Shown one piece after another: positions 1 through 8,816 of a stretch of DNA of 37,582 bases; the stretch's first letter is position 1, and each line of letters starts with the position of its first letter. This DNA comes from CBDCWA01 sp046048295 (GTDB lineage: Bacteria; Pseudomonadota; Alphaproteobacteria; Rhizobiales; Hyphomicrobiaceae), in the NCBI GenBank assembly GCA_046048295.1, contig JBJOGJ010000007.1, positions 1 to 37,582 on the forward strand, written 5' to 3'. The position numbers and the translations under genes were made by a program. Under the pieces are notes generated by a model. It was not told where the DNA came from. It saw nothing but the letters and a program-made list of their open reading frames with translations, and did no database searches.

Positions 1-1756
1 GCCAGTGGTAGCCGATGTAGGGCACGTGGATCACGTCCTCGTTGGGCGTGAGTTCGAAACAACGCAGGAAGAGATCGATGTCCTGGGCTCCATTGAACTC
101 TGGCCGCAACCGGCCGGCACGGTCGACGAGCTCGCGCCGGATGACGGTGAGGTGATGCGTGTAGTTGTGAGTGATTGCCATCTCAGGGCTCCACGCGCCC
201 TTGAATTGGGGATCGAAGTGCCGGCCTTGGTCGTCGATCTTGTCCTCGTCGGTGTAGAGGTAGCCCGCGGTGGGGTGGCGCAGAATCGCCTCTGCGACAT
301 GCAGTAGGGCGTCATGCGGGAGGAGGTCGTCGTGATCAACGAGGGCAACATAGTCGCCCGTCGCGACATCGAACGCCGAGTTGGTGGCGCGGGAAATATG
401 ACCGTTATCCGGACGAAAGACCGGCTTGATGCGCGAGTCTTCGCGCGCTGCCTCCTCCAGAATCCGCCGCACATGCGGCTGGGGTGAATGGTCGTCCGCA
501 ATGCACAACTCCCAGCACGGATAGAGCTGCTGCCGGAGGCAATCGAGCAATTCGCGGAGGTAGCGCTCCGGCGTGTTGTAAGCCGGCACGACGACACTGA
601 TGAGCGGCCCAGAGGCACGGACGGCGGCCGCGGCATCCTCGCCAAGGACTGACCGCAGGCGCGGTGTCAGGCGATTGTGCCAGCGCCAACGGGTGTAAGG
701 GTCTTGGTCGCGTCGGCGCGTGATCGCCGCGGGGACGGCCCGAGCGTCACCGCGGCCCAACTGGGCGGACAGGTCGTTCCGCAGTCGCGCGAGTTCGGCG
801 CGTGCGGCGGTCCAATCCTCGAAGCGAAACCGCCCGAAAAGCCGGGCGCGGAGAAACGCGGCCACGACGCGGCGGAACAGCCAGGGGCGAAACACAGGAA
901 TCGGGCCGGAGTGCTCGTCGTGGCGGTCGATGTATTGCCGGCGGGCGAAGGCGAGTTCGCGACGGCCGTCGCCGTGCTCGGCGAATATCAGCAGATTCGC
1001 CGGGCTGGGCACTTCATTGCGAATGTCCACGAGACCGTAAAAGCCCGACTTTAAGGCGTGGGCATGATCGGCACGATGGCTCGCCACATCGGGCCGGTCC
1101 TTGGGATAAACCAAACGGTTTTCGGTGACGGCACCGGTGGCCGCGGTCAGGCGTGTCAGCGGGGCATCGACGCCAAAGGTCCAGCCGGTGATACGGAATT
1201 TCTCGTAGCTGACGTTGATCCAGCGTCCGGGGTTCTCGAGGTGCCCGATGATCTTGGCGCTCCCGGCAAAATCGCTGTTCGCCGTAAGGACCTCAGCGAG
1301 CGCGAGGTCCGCCGCCTGACAAAGCCGCGACCAGGAGGCGCGGTGAAAGTGGCGGTAAACGGTCTGCACCGTCTCGTAGACCAAGGCCGTTGACAGCGTG
1401 GGGCGCGGCTTGAGGGCCTCGGCCGGGACCTTTGCGGTATCGAGCGCCGTGGTGAAAAATGCGTGCCAGCCGGTGCCGTCGTGCCAATCGAGCGTCAGGG
1501 TGCGTGCGCCGCGCCAAGCGGTGCCGCGCACGGTAAATCCGGCGCGAGCCGGCGCGTCGGGCAGGGCGTCGGCCAAATCCGGACGCGGCAGGCCGTGAAT
1601 GCCCAGAAACACGACGTCATCGAGCCGCATTCGCACATCGACACAGGGCGTTTCAACCGGCGCCACGATCCAGCCGAAAACCTGCAATGCCGCGTCGGTG
1701 AGCTGCCAGCTGGCAGGGGAGTCGATATGGAAGCGGGGGACGGACGCGTCGGACAT
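1..1756 (-). CDS. GT2 family glycosyltransferase with N-terminal accessory domains (3' end cut by window)
   Basis: The minus-strand frame opens with ATG at 1754-1756 (MSDASVPRFHID) and stays open to the window edge, so the C-terminus is missing; 585 residues are visible. A GT2 (GT-A fold) domain begins near residue 381 with ISVVVPAYNTPERYL, continues with a cytosolic sugar-nucleotide-binding pattern (ELCIADDHS) and the DHDDLLPHDAL acidic motif, and has TDEDKID after it. Before it lie two similar beta-rich segments (about residues 20-105 and 185-290), each with a GW turn, an RPDL or RPDV motif and an AGF or SGF motif. The same pattern occurs in the GT4 gene at 6927-8816. Family knowledge: GT2 enzymes transfer a sugar from a nucleotide donor to a growing glycan. 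Donor and linkage cannot be read from the sequence. It is divergent from the next gene. Confidence 0.85.
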   Translation of the reverse strand, partial: MSDASVPRFHIDSPASWQLTDAALQVFGWIVAPVETPCVDVRMRLDDVVFLGIHGLPRPDLADALPDAPARAGFTVRGTAWRGARTLTLDWHDGTGWHAFFTTALDTAKVPAEALKPRPTLSTALVYETVQTVYRHFHRASWSRLCQAADLALAEVLTANSDFAGSAKIIGHLENPGRWINVSYEKFRITGWTFGVDAPLTRLTAATGAVTENRLVYPKDRPDVASHRADHAHALKSGFYGLVDIRNEVPSPANLLIFAEHGDGRRELAFARRQYIDRHDEHSGPIPVFRPWLFRRVVAAFLRARLFGRFRFEDWTAARAELARLRNDLSAQLGRGDARAVPAAITRRRDQDPYTRWRWHNRLTPRLRSVLGEDAAAAVRASGPLISVVVPAYNTPERYLRELLDCLRQQLYPCWELCIADDHSPQPHVRRILEEAAREDSRIKPVFRPDNGHISRATNSAFDVATGDYVALVDHDDLLPHDALLHVAEAILRHPTAGYLYTDEDKIDDQGRHFDPQFKGAWSPEMAITHNYTHHLTVIRRELVDRAGRLRPEFNGAQDIDLFLRCFELTPNEDVIHVPYIGYHW

Positions 1757-1875
1757 GAAAGGGGGCTGATTAGCGGCCGGGCGGGGGACGGTGTAAAGGC
1801 TGTTTCGGATGCCGCGGAAGCTGCCCCGGCGTAGAATCTGGTTGGCAGGTCCCGGCGTGGTCGTTGCCTTGGGGC
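1757..1875. promoter_or_regulatory. Divergent intergenic region, candidate promoter for the plus-strand gene
   Basis: This 119-bp gap separates the only divergent gene pair in the window and so must hold promoters for one or both directions. On the plus strand TAGAAT at 1832-1837 is a good -10-like hexamer about 40 bp before the ATG at 1876, but no convincing -35 box is seen 17 bp upstream. No clear minus-strand promoter was found. The assignment rests mainly on gene orientation. Confidence 0.25.
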
Positions 1876-3972
1876 ATGGTTGCAAAGGATTCGTCCGTGG
1901 CCCCGGGGCGGTGGGAGCAGCGTATGGCTGTGGCGCTATTTGTCGTTTGTGCCGTGGCGAGTTTTTGGGGCATGACCCGCGGGTTCGGCGAGAAGGCGCT
2001 GCGCGGCGTGGAGTTTCGGCAGACCCAGACGGCGCTCACGGCCTATTGGGTGCAACAGGAGCGGGATTTTTCCCCGGCTTACCCGACGCCGGTGCTGGGG
2101 CGGCCTTGGTCGGTCCCGATGGAGTTCCCGCTTTATCAGTGGACCACGGTGGTGGTGAGCGATCTGACCCACTGGAGCCTGACCAAGGCGGGCCGTGCCG
2201 TGAGCATCGCGTGTTTTTGGCTGACCCTGCCGGCGGTTTTCCTGCTTCTGCGGCGCTGGGGGCTCGCCCCGACGTGGCGCTGGCCGGTGCTTGGCTTGGT
2301 GGTGACCCTGCCGTTTCACATTTTCTACGCCCGCGGCTTCCTGATCGAGACGATGGCGCTGATGTTTTCGATCTGGTTCTGGGTGGCGTTTGAGCGGACG
2401 GTGACGGAACGCAGCCGCTGGTGGCTGGTGGTCGCCATCCTGGCCGGCACCGGCGCGGGGCTGGCCAAGGTCACGACCTACCTGCTTTACCTGCTGCCGG
2501 CGGCGATCTGGGCAGTAAAGCGATTGTGGCAGGAGCGCCGGGGGCGTTGGCGCCAGGATTTTCTATGGATGGCGGCGAGCGTGGCGGTGCCCTTTGCCGT
2601 CACCTGGGGCTGGGTGCACTACGCTGACGTGGTCAAGGCGCGCAATCCGCTCGCGCACTTTTTGCTTTCGGACGAGCTCACGTATTTCAATTTTGGCGAC
2701 CTGGCGATGCGCTTGGCCGGTGACGTCTGGCGGGATCAAGCCGAGACGGTGACCCAGCGTGTGGCGTGGGTGCCGGCGATGGTGCTCTCCGTAGTCGCGC
2801 TCGTGGCTTCGGGCGGGCGCCGCCTGAAAGTCGTGGTCGCCTGCCTGCTCGTGTTTGCCGCGGCGCCGTTGGTCTTTCCGCTGCTCTATGCGCTCCACGA
2901 ATACTACTTCGCCGCGAATGCGTTGATGCTCTGCCTGGCCATGGGTTTCGCCGTGGCCGGCTGGCTGGAGTCCGGCCGCTGGCGAGTGGGGGCCTGGCTG
3001 CTCGCGGCGGGTCTGCCGGGGCTGCAATTTCTCGGGTATGCCGAACGGTATTTGCCGGCGCAGGTCGAACAGGTGCCTGACGGCAACGGCATGACGAACG
3101 CCCTGCGCAATGTAACCCAACCGGGCGAGGTGCTGGTGATCCTTGGCCAGGATTGGAATTCGATGACCCCTTACTATGCGCGGCGGAAGGCGTTGATGTT
3201 TCGCGAGGGCGTGGCCCGGGATCCGTCCGCCGTGACGTCGGCGTTGGAACGCCTGCAAGGAGAGACTATCGGCGCGCTGGTGATTCAAGGCGAACCGGAT
3301 GGTGAGCAGTGGCTGATCGACGAATGCTCGCGGCACGGCACGACGCCGCGGCCGGTGTTCACGTGGGGTGACTGCCGGGTATTTCTGCGGCAGGACCGCA
3401 AACAGGCGGAAGTGACCCGCCTGCTGCAGGAGGCTTATACGGACATTGCCTTGGTGCCGGAACTGGTGCCTGACATCGGCCACCTGAAGGATCGCTGGGT
3501 CGACTTTGCGAGCCTGCGCGTCTGGGAACGCCGGGCGTTTCATGCCATGCATCCGGCGCCGGTGCGGTTCTTCAGCCAGTTTGGCCCGACGACCGACGAG
3601 CGCGGCGGCTGGCCGCGGTTCAGCGTGCATCCGGTGACGCGACTCGTTTTCCAACTGTCGGCGGGCGAACACCGCCTGCGCATGTTGGTGCAGCTGCCCT
3701 TCGATGCCTACCGCGATGATTTGGAACCCGGGGCGAAGACCGATGGCGTGGAGATTTCCCTGCACGCGCTCGGGCCCAATGGTTCGCGGGTGTTACTCCA
3801 TCAACGCTTGTTCGATCCGGTGAACCGGCCGGAGGACCGGGGCAACAATCGCACGGTCGAGATTCCCTTTGTCCTGGAGTATCCCGGCGAAGTGGAACTC
3901 TCGTTTGAGCCGGGACCATCGGGTCGCGACACGCGGGACTGGATGCAGCTCGGGCCGCTGCGGATCGATTGA
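1876..3972 (+). CDS. GT-C fold membrane glycosyltransferase (family 39/ArnT-like) with C-terminal soluble domain
   Basis: Predicted 698-residue polytopic membrane protein. After a first hydrophobic helix comes the conserved loop VEFRQTQTALTAYW, then YPTP, PWSVPMEFPLYQ and a long run of hydrophobic helices to about residue 380. A soluble part follows, ending in a beta-rich domain with TDGVEISL, RLFDPVNRPEDRG and a terminal D-W-x-x-L-G-x-L-x-I-D. This matches GT-C enzymes that take sugars from polyprenyl-phosphate carriers on the periplasmic face; the sugar is unknown. The ATG at 1876 is preferred because it leaves a short cytoplasmic tail like that of the paralogue at 3982-6012. A TTG at 1864 or ATG at 1924 (with GGGAG upstream) are alternatives. 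It ends 9 bp from the stop of the convergent paralogue and is the only intact plus-strand gene. Confidence 0.8.
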   Translation: MVAKDSSVAPGRWEQRMAVALFVVCAVASFWGMTRGFGEKALRGVEFRQTQTALTAYWVQQERDFSPAYPTPVLGRPWSVPMEFPLYQWTTVVVSDLTHWSLTKAGRAVSIACFWLTLPAVFLLLRRWGLAPTWRWPVLGLVVTLPFHIFYARGFLIETMALMFSIWFWVAFERTVTERSRWWLVVAILAGTGAGLAKVTTYLLYLLPAAIWAVKRLWQERRGRWRQDFLWMAASVAVPFAVTWGWVHYADVVKARNPLAHFLLSDELTYFNFGDLAMRLAGDVWRDQAETVTQRVAWVPAMVLSVVALVASGGRRLKVVVACLLVFAAAPLVFPLLYALHEYYFAANALMLCLAMGFAVAGWLESGRWRVGAWLLAAGLPGLQFLGYAERYLPAQVEQVPDGNGMTNALRNVTQPGEVLVILGQDWNSMTPYYARRKALMFREGVARDPSAVTSALERLQGETIGALVIQGEPDGEQWLIDECSRHGTTPRPVFTWGDCRVFLRQDRKQAEVTRLLQEAYTDIALVPELVPDIGHLKDRWVDFASLRVWERRAFHAMHPAPVRFFSQFGPTTDERGGWPRFSVHPVTRLVFQLSAGEHRLRMLVQLPFDAYRDDLEPGAKTDGVEISLHALGPNGSRVLLHQRLFDPVNRPEDRGNNRTVEIPFVLEYPGEVELSFEPGPSGRDTRDWMQLGPLRID

Positions 3973-3981
3973 GGCGCGCGG

Positions 3982-6012
3982 CTAGTCCACGCGCACGTCC
4001 GACCAATAGGCCCAGTCGTTGGTCGGATCACCTTTGAGGCCGTTGTCCAAGCGAAGGTGTAATTTGCCGCGCGAGGCGGGCAGCGGCAGGCGCAGGGTCT
4101 GGGGGCCGCGGTCAGCGGGCGTATGCGCCGGATCCAGTCGACGATGATAGAGGCGTTGCAAGGTGCCGTCGGCATTCTCCAGTAACACGGTGAGGGCGAT
4201 GCCATCGGTCTGGGCATCGGCTCCGGGCGCAAAGGCCCCGTCGGCCAATCCGTAAGTGGCGACGAGGATGCCGGCAGCGTCGGACTTGGGAAGGATCAAC
4301 TCGGACGGTGCGTGCGCGTTGAGCCCGGGACCGGCGGGAGTCGGCGCGATGGCTACGCCGTAGCGACTGAGGATGGCGATCGGTCGGGGAGCGATCATTT
4401 CCAAGGCGCCGAATTCGATCGTGGCGGGTTGCAAACCCTCGGTCCAAGGGGCCTCGCGCTTAACCCGCAGGACCGTGACGTCAGCAAGTGCCGGTCCCAC
4501 GGCGGCTCCACTCGGAAGGTAAAGATCGTCGCTGTCCGATCGGGCGGCGGGTGCGTGATCCAAGCCGAAGCGCCTGGCTTGGGCGGGACCGAAAGCAGGG
4601 TCGCTGCGCAGGCGCTCCCCGTGCACGACGACGGCGCTGACGGGAATTCCCGGAAGGAGGGACAATACTTCGTCTAGCACGGCCGTGTCGTTCTCCCGCT
4701 CGCCGGGCACCATCACGGCTCGGCGCTCCATGTAGTAAGGCAGCAGCGGATTCCAATCCGCGCCGAAAATCACGACCACGCCGTCGGCCGGCACCTGCTT
4801 CCGGATGACCGCGGCCAAGCCGGGAGGCGGCGGCGCCGGATTGCGGTGGTGCGAGTAGTAGCCGCGGTAGTAGGCGTGAAACTGGAAAACCAAGAACAGC
4901 CCCAGCGCGAGCCAGTTGGCGCCGCGGGGCAGCCTCGGGTCGTCCCAAATCGAAGCGATCAGCAGGCCCGCGGCCCCGACCAGCAACAGGCTGTTGGCAG
5001 CGTAGTAGTAGTCATGCAGGTGGTAGAGGTTGGCGAAGACCAAGGGCCCGGTGAAGAAGCCCGCCACGGCCACGGCGGCGATGAGCCGCACGCGGCGGGC
5101 CGCGAAGGGCACGCAGAGCAACGCGATGGCCAGAGCACCCTCGGCGAGATTGTAGCCGGTGATGACCTCCTGCAGGTGTACCCAAAACGACCAGTCGGCC
5201 CGCAGGGCCATCGGGCCAAAATTCCACGTCTCCAATTCGCGGGACGTGAGGAATCCCGTGAAGGGGTTGGCGTCTTTTACTCCGTCGCTGAAATGCACCC
5301 AACTCCAGGCCGCGCCGAAGGCGAGCAGAGCCGGGGTGAGTGCTGCCACCGCAACGCGTAATCGCGCCTGGGATTGGTCCTGCCAAGCGGCCAGCACGAG
5401 CGCCACGGCCGGCAGCGCAAAGACGGCGAAGGTCGTGACTTTGGTCAGGGCCGTGAAAACTGCTGCCACGGTGGTGGCGACGATCCAGCCGGTGCTCGAT
5501 TGGATGAGGGAACGCCGAAGCAACGCCAGAAACCAAACGCCGCCACACAGCGCCGTCGTTTCGATCATGAAGGCGCGGCCATAAAACAGATACACCGGCG
5601 CGCTCAGCACCGCCACGGCGACGATGAGGCGGCGGGAGGACTTCAGGCCGGCACAGGCCAAGAGGTCATGGAGTGCCGGCAGGCAGAGCAGCAGCATCAC
5701 GATGCTGAGCAGACGACCGCTCTGCTCCAGCGGCAGGCCGGTGAGGTGGTGCAAACCCGCTACCGCGACTTGATAGGTGGGGAGCTCCATCGGGATCGAC
5801 CAAGGTGGACCGAACAGCGGAGTGGGGTAAGCGAGTTGCCAGCCGTCGAGGGCGATCCAGTGCGCCGTCAGTGCAGTCTGGAGCTGGCGGAATTCGTAAC
5901 GGTCGAGGAGCGAACCGTGCCAGGACAGGCTGAGTAGAAACAACGCGACCAGCAACACGGTGACGAACAGGATCACCAAGGCGCGGGCTGGGGTTTCGCG
6001 GCGGCCGTTCAT
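3982..6012 (-). CDS. GT-C fold membrane glycosyltransferase, paralogue of the convergent gene
   Basis: Predicted 676 residues with an N-terminal signal-anchor helix, the loop YEFRQLQTALTAHW, then YPTP, PWSIPMELPTYQ and about ten hydrophobic helices. The C-terminal soluble part has TDGIALTVLL, RRLDPAHTPADRG and ends DVRVD. All these blocks align with the gene at 1876-3972, so the two are diverged paralogues placed tail to tail. The start ATG at 6012 lies one base after the TGA of the upstream SDR gene, suggesting translational coupling in one operon running down from 10835. The expected role is transfer of a lipid-linked sugar to the glycan outside the cytoplasm; donor and acceptor cannot be told. 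Confidence 0.82.
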   Translation of the reverse strand: MNGRRETPARALVILFVTVLLVALFLLSLSWHGSLLDRYEFRQLQTALTAHWIALDGWQLAYPTPLFGPPWSIPMELPTYQVAVAGLHHLTGLPLEQSGRLLSIVMLLLCLPALHDLLACAGLKSSRRLIVAVAVLSAPVYLFYGRAFMIETTALCGGVWFLALLRRSLIQSSTGWIVATTVAAVFTALTKVTTFAVFALPAVALVLAAWQDQSQARLRVAVAALTPALLAFGAAWSWVHFSDGVKDANPFTGFLTSRELETWNFGPMALRADWSFWVHLQEVITGYNLAEGALAIALLCVPFAARRVRLIAAVAVAGFFTGPLVFANLYHLHDYYYAANSLLLVGAAGLLIASIWDDPRLPRGANWLALGLFLVFQFHAYYRGYYSHHRNPAPPPPGLAAVIRKQVPADGVVVIFGADWNPLLPYYMERRAVMVPGERENDTAVLDEVLSLLPGIPVSAVVVHGERLRSDPAFGPAQARRFGLDHAPAARSDSDDLYLPSGAAVGPALADVTVLRVKREAPWTEGLQPATIEFGALEMIAPRPIAILSRYGVAIAPTPAGPGLNAHAPSELILPKSDAAGILVATYGLADGAFAPGADAQTDGIALTVLLENADGTLQRLYHRRLDPAHTPADRGPQTLRLPLPASRGKLHLRLDNGLKGDPTNDWAYWSDVRVD

Positions 6013-6013
6013 G

Positions 6014-6922
6014 TCAGTGATCCATGAAACCGGCGACCGCGCGCCGGATGCCCTCGTCGAGCGAGACCTGCGGGCGCCAGTCGAGCACGCGGTTCAGTTT
6101 TTGAGGATCCAAGCGGCTGTCGGCGACATCCCAGGCCGGCGCCGGCCCCGGGATGGTTTCCACCGGCCGGCCGGTGTGCTTTTCGACCAAGGCGATGACC
6201 TCTGCGATCGAATGCGACTCGCCTGCGCAAAGGTTGAAGGTGCCGGTCGGCTTGGCGGCGCTGATCTGTTCCAAGGCCGAGAGAAAGTCGGTGTGGTAGA
6301 GGAAATCCTTGCGCGCTCCGCCGTCGCCCCAGAGCTGCAGCGGGCGCGCGTCGGCCGCGGCCCGGATGGCGTGGGGGATGATGCCTTGCTGCCGGCCCGA
6401 GGGCACGGGGTAGCCGTAGGGATTGGAAATGCGAAGGATGGTGGCGGCGACCCCGTGATCGGCGGCGGCTTGGCGAACCTTGGTTTCTGCGGCGAGCTTG
6501 GCCTGACCATAATGGCCGACCGGCCGGCAGGGGTCGTCTTCGCGACTGGGCCGGCCGGGGGCATTGCCGTAAACCGCGCCGCCGGAGGAAAAGAAGATCA
6601 GGTGCGGACGTTTGGATTCCGGCGTGCTCGCGATACCCTGCAGCAGCGAGTCCAACAGCGGCAGGTCGACCGTTTCCTCAATGCCGGGATGTTGCTCGGA
6701 GGTGGCGGGCAGGGTGCTCCAGGCCAAGTGCAACAGCACATCGCCAGAGGCCCAGTCCGATTTCTTGGCCAAGGCGTCCAACGGTTGAAAGCCCGGTTGG
6801 GCCTGACGCGAATAAAGCTCCACCACATGACGCGGGGCGCGAAAATAATCCGCGATCAAGGCGGCCAGCCGTCCGCGTCCGCCGGTCAGGCAGAGTCGCG
6901 TGGGTTTCGGAGAGTCGGGCAT
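6014..6922 (-). CDS. NAD-dependent epimerase/dehydratase (extended SDR)
   Basis: Predicted 302 residues starting MPDSPKPTR at the ATG 6922, four bases after the stop of the GT4 gene. The Rossmann start is LCLTGGRGRLAA (residues 10-21) and the catalytic YxxxK is seen as HYGQAKLAAE. SNPYGYPVPSG and GARKDFLYHTDF are typical of nucleotide-sugar SDRs such as UDP-glucose 4-epimerase relatives. NLCAGESHSIAEVI and a C-terminal LDWRPQVSLDEGIRRAV complete the family pattern. The glycine motif is somewhat unusual (GGRGRL instead of GxxGxxG). The substrate is not clear: it may epimerise, reduce or dehydrate a nucleotide sugar for the enzymes around it. Starting at the ATG at 6958 would overlap the upstream gene and adds no conserved sequence. 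Confidence 0.85.
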   Translation of the reverse strand: MPDSPKPTRLCLTGGRGRLAALIADYFRAPRHVVELYSRQAQPGFQPLDALAKKSDWASGDVLLHLAWSTLPATSEQHPGIEETVDLPLLDSLLQGIASTPESKRPHLIFFSSGGAVYGNAPGRPSREDDPCRPVGHYGQAKLAAETKVRQAAADHGVAATILRISNPYGYPVPSGRQQGIIPHAIRAAADARPLQLWGDGGARKDFLYHTDFLSALEQISAAKPTGTFNLCAGESHSIAEVIALVEKHTGRPVETIPGPAPAWDVADSRLDPQKLNRVLDWRPQVSLDEGIRRAVAGFMDH

Positions 6923-6926
6923 CGGA

Positions 6927-8816
6927 TCAGCGTGCAAGTCCGGCGTAGAACAAGGCAAGTTTCTCCGCGGTTCGGCGCCAGCTGAAGTGCTCGCGCGAGA
7001 AGGCCACCGCCCCGCGGCCTAGCCGTTCGCGCAATGCCGGATCGTCCCGCAGCGTGCGGATGGCGCAGGCGATACCCGCGGCATCCGCCCGGTCCAGCAC
7101 CCAGGCGTCCTCGCCGTGGCGCACGGCGGTGCCGAGATTGGTGCGGGGCAGTATCACGGGTCGCCCGATGGCGAAGAACTCCGGCAGCTTGGACGGGAAC
7201 CGGTAGTCATTGAAGGCATCAGGTGAACCCGGTTGCACAAAAATGTCCGCCAAGGCCATGAGCGCGGGCAAGTGAGGGTGGCCGGAGATCAGGCCTAGCG
7301 AGACCACATGATCGAGGCAACCCGGCGGCAGGGTGGCTTGGAAGTCCACGGCGTCGAGGCCGGTGCGCAGCAGGGTGACGGGAACGCTGTCGGAATTCAA
7401 CTGGGCGACGGCGAGGTAGAGTTCGCGCATTTCGCCGGCGTTGGCCGCGTGCACATTGCCATGGTAGAACAACACGCATTCATCGGGTCGACGGGACCAG
7501 AGTGCCCGAAACTTCGTCGGCAGGGGGCGGGGACAAAAATAGCGGTCATCGGCGGCCGGCCAAAAGAGGTGCTGTGCAGGGCCGGGGGGGACGAAGTCGG
7601 CGAGCCGTTCGTTGAGGAGCGTCACCCCGTCGGCAGCGGCGAGAAACGCCGGTCCGTGACGCGGATGGCTGAGTTTGCCTTTGAGCAAGGGATCGAGCTC
7701 CGCGTCAGGCAGAGCTGCCAGTTCGGCAAAAGCCCGGCCGGTCGTGGCGGCGAGGATGGCCTGCTCGTTGTCCTCCAAGTGCACCACGAGCGCGCAGCCG
7801 TGTTTGCTTCGCAGTGGTTCGGCCAGCTGCCGCACCTGTTCGCGGGTGGTCCAGGCGTGAATGATATCAGGAGCCTTGCCGTTGGCGAATGAGAGTTTCG
7901 TCAAGGCCTCGGCATGCAGCAGGGCGCGGAAGGCAGGAGCCTGCAATTGGCCCAGGGTTTCCAAGTCGTGCGTGACGGCCACGCAGCAGTCATGACCAGC
8001 CGCCTGCAGTTCGTTGGCCAGCGCGGCCACATGCAAGGCGCTGTTTGCCGCAAAGCTGCCGTGAAGGATGAAGCAAAGGTTCAGCGGCTTGGTCGTCGCC
8101 ATGGGAGATGGGGCGACAGGGCAGGTTCCGCGGTCGAGGCCGAGGCGCGGGCCGGTGAGATCCAATTCGGGGCCGTGGTTCTCATCGACGGCGATATCGA
8201 CGGTGATCGCGGTGGCCAGGATCTGGGTCGAGCCATCGCTCAGTTTCGCCGCCAGGCGCAGCGGTCCGCGCCCGGCGCCCAGAATGGTCCGACTCTTGAA
8301 GGCCCGGGCGGCCGTGGCAGTTGGTCGGTTGGCGGCGTCATCCCGATTGACGCCAAGATCGCAGGGAATGCGGCTGTGGCCGTAGCGAAGCTCCAAGGCC
8401 ACGATCTTGCCCTCGGCCGGTTGAATCCAGCCGTGAACATGCGTGCGCGTGCTGACTTTGGTTCCGGCGGGGTGTGATTCGATCGCGCCGTCGAGTCCGG
8501 TCGGATCCACCCGCAGGGCATGGCGCCGAAAGGTCGTCCATGCGCCGGTTTGATCCTGGGCTTGAAACTCGGCCCAATGAATACCCGGAGGCAATCGACC
8601 TGAAATAGTAAACCCGCAGGCAGGCGACGCATCGCCTCCAGCCACATCCGGACGGGGCTCACGGCTGGTTGCGGACAAGACGCCGGCGCGTGAATTGAGC
8701 CGGACTGTCGGGGCCTCCTTGTCTGCGCTCAGGCACCAGCCACGGATTTCGATTTCGCCATCGTGGGCGCGCAGGGGACGCGGGCTCTCGATTTCGCCGG
8801 AGAACGACGCGGTCAT
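6927..8816 (-). CDS. GT4-type glycosyltransferase with two N-terminal accessory beta domains
   Basis: Predicted 629 residues. The ATG at 8816 overlaps the upstream stop as ATGA, which decides this start over a TTG at 8873. Residues about 10-100 form a beta-rich module with IEIRGWCL, PRPDVAG and ACGFTISG; a second, weaker copy follows (VHGWIQPAEG, about 120-210). The rest is a GT-B fold glycosyltransferase: LCFILHGSFAANSALHVAALANEL near the start of the catalytic part, PDIIHAWTTREQV, a linker region with RPDECVLFYHGNVH, and a donor-site region FPSKLPEFFAIGRPVILP followed by HGEDAWVL. Family knowledge points to a retaining transferase using a nucleotide sugar. The N-terminal modules resemble those in the gene at 1-1756 and may bind the glycan or other assembly proteins. 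Confidence 0.83.
   Translation of the reverse strand: MTASFSGEIESPRPLRAHDGEIEIRGWCLSADKEAPTVRLNSRAGVLSATSREPRPDVAGGDASPACGFTISGRLPPGIHWAEFQAQDQTGAWTTFRRHALRVDPTGLDGAIESHPAGTKVSTRTHVHGWIQPAEGKIVALELRYGHSRIPCDLGVNRDDAANRPTATAARAFKSRTILGAGRGPLRLAAKLSDGSTQILATAITVDIAVDENHGPELDLTGPRLGLDRGTCPVAPSPMATTKPLNLCFILHGSFAANSALHVAALANELQAAGHDCCVAVTHDLETLGQLQAPAFRALLHAEALTKLSFANGKAPDIIHAWTTREQVRQLAEPLRSKHGCALVVHLEDNEQAILAATTGRAFAELAALPDAELDPLLKGKLSHPRHGPAFLAAADGVTLLNERLADFVPPGPAQHLFWPAADDRYFCPRPLPTKFRALWSRRPDECVLFYHGNVHAANAGEMRELYLAVAQLNSDSVPVTLLRTGLDAVDFQATLPPGCLDHVVSLGLISGHPHLPALMALADIFVQPGSPDAFNDYRFPSKLPEFFAIGRPVILPRTNLGTAVRHGEDAWVLDRADAAGIACAIRTLRDDPALRERLGRGAVAFSREHFSWRRTAEKLALFYAGLAR

Noticed and set aside
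2563..3765. A 400-codon open frame on the minus strand
   Set aside because: It is the shadow of the GT-C gene on the other strand. Its translation is Arg/His/Gln-rich, without membrane helices or family motifs, as expected for antisense of GC-rich coding DNA.
5960..6985. A 341-codon plus-strand open frame
   Set aside because: It lies opposite the SDR gene with clear SDR motifs; the plus-strand translation shows no recognisable domain.
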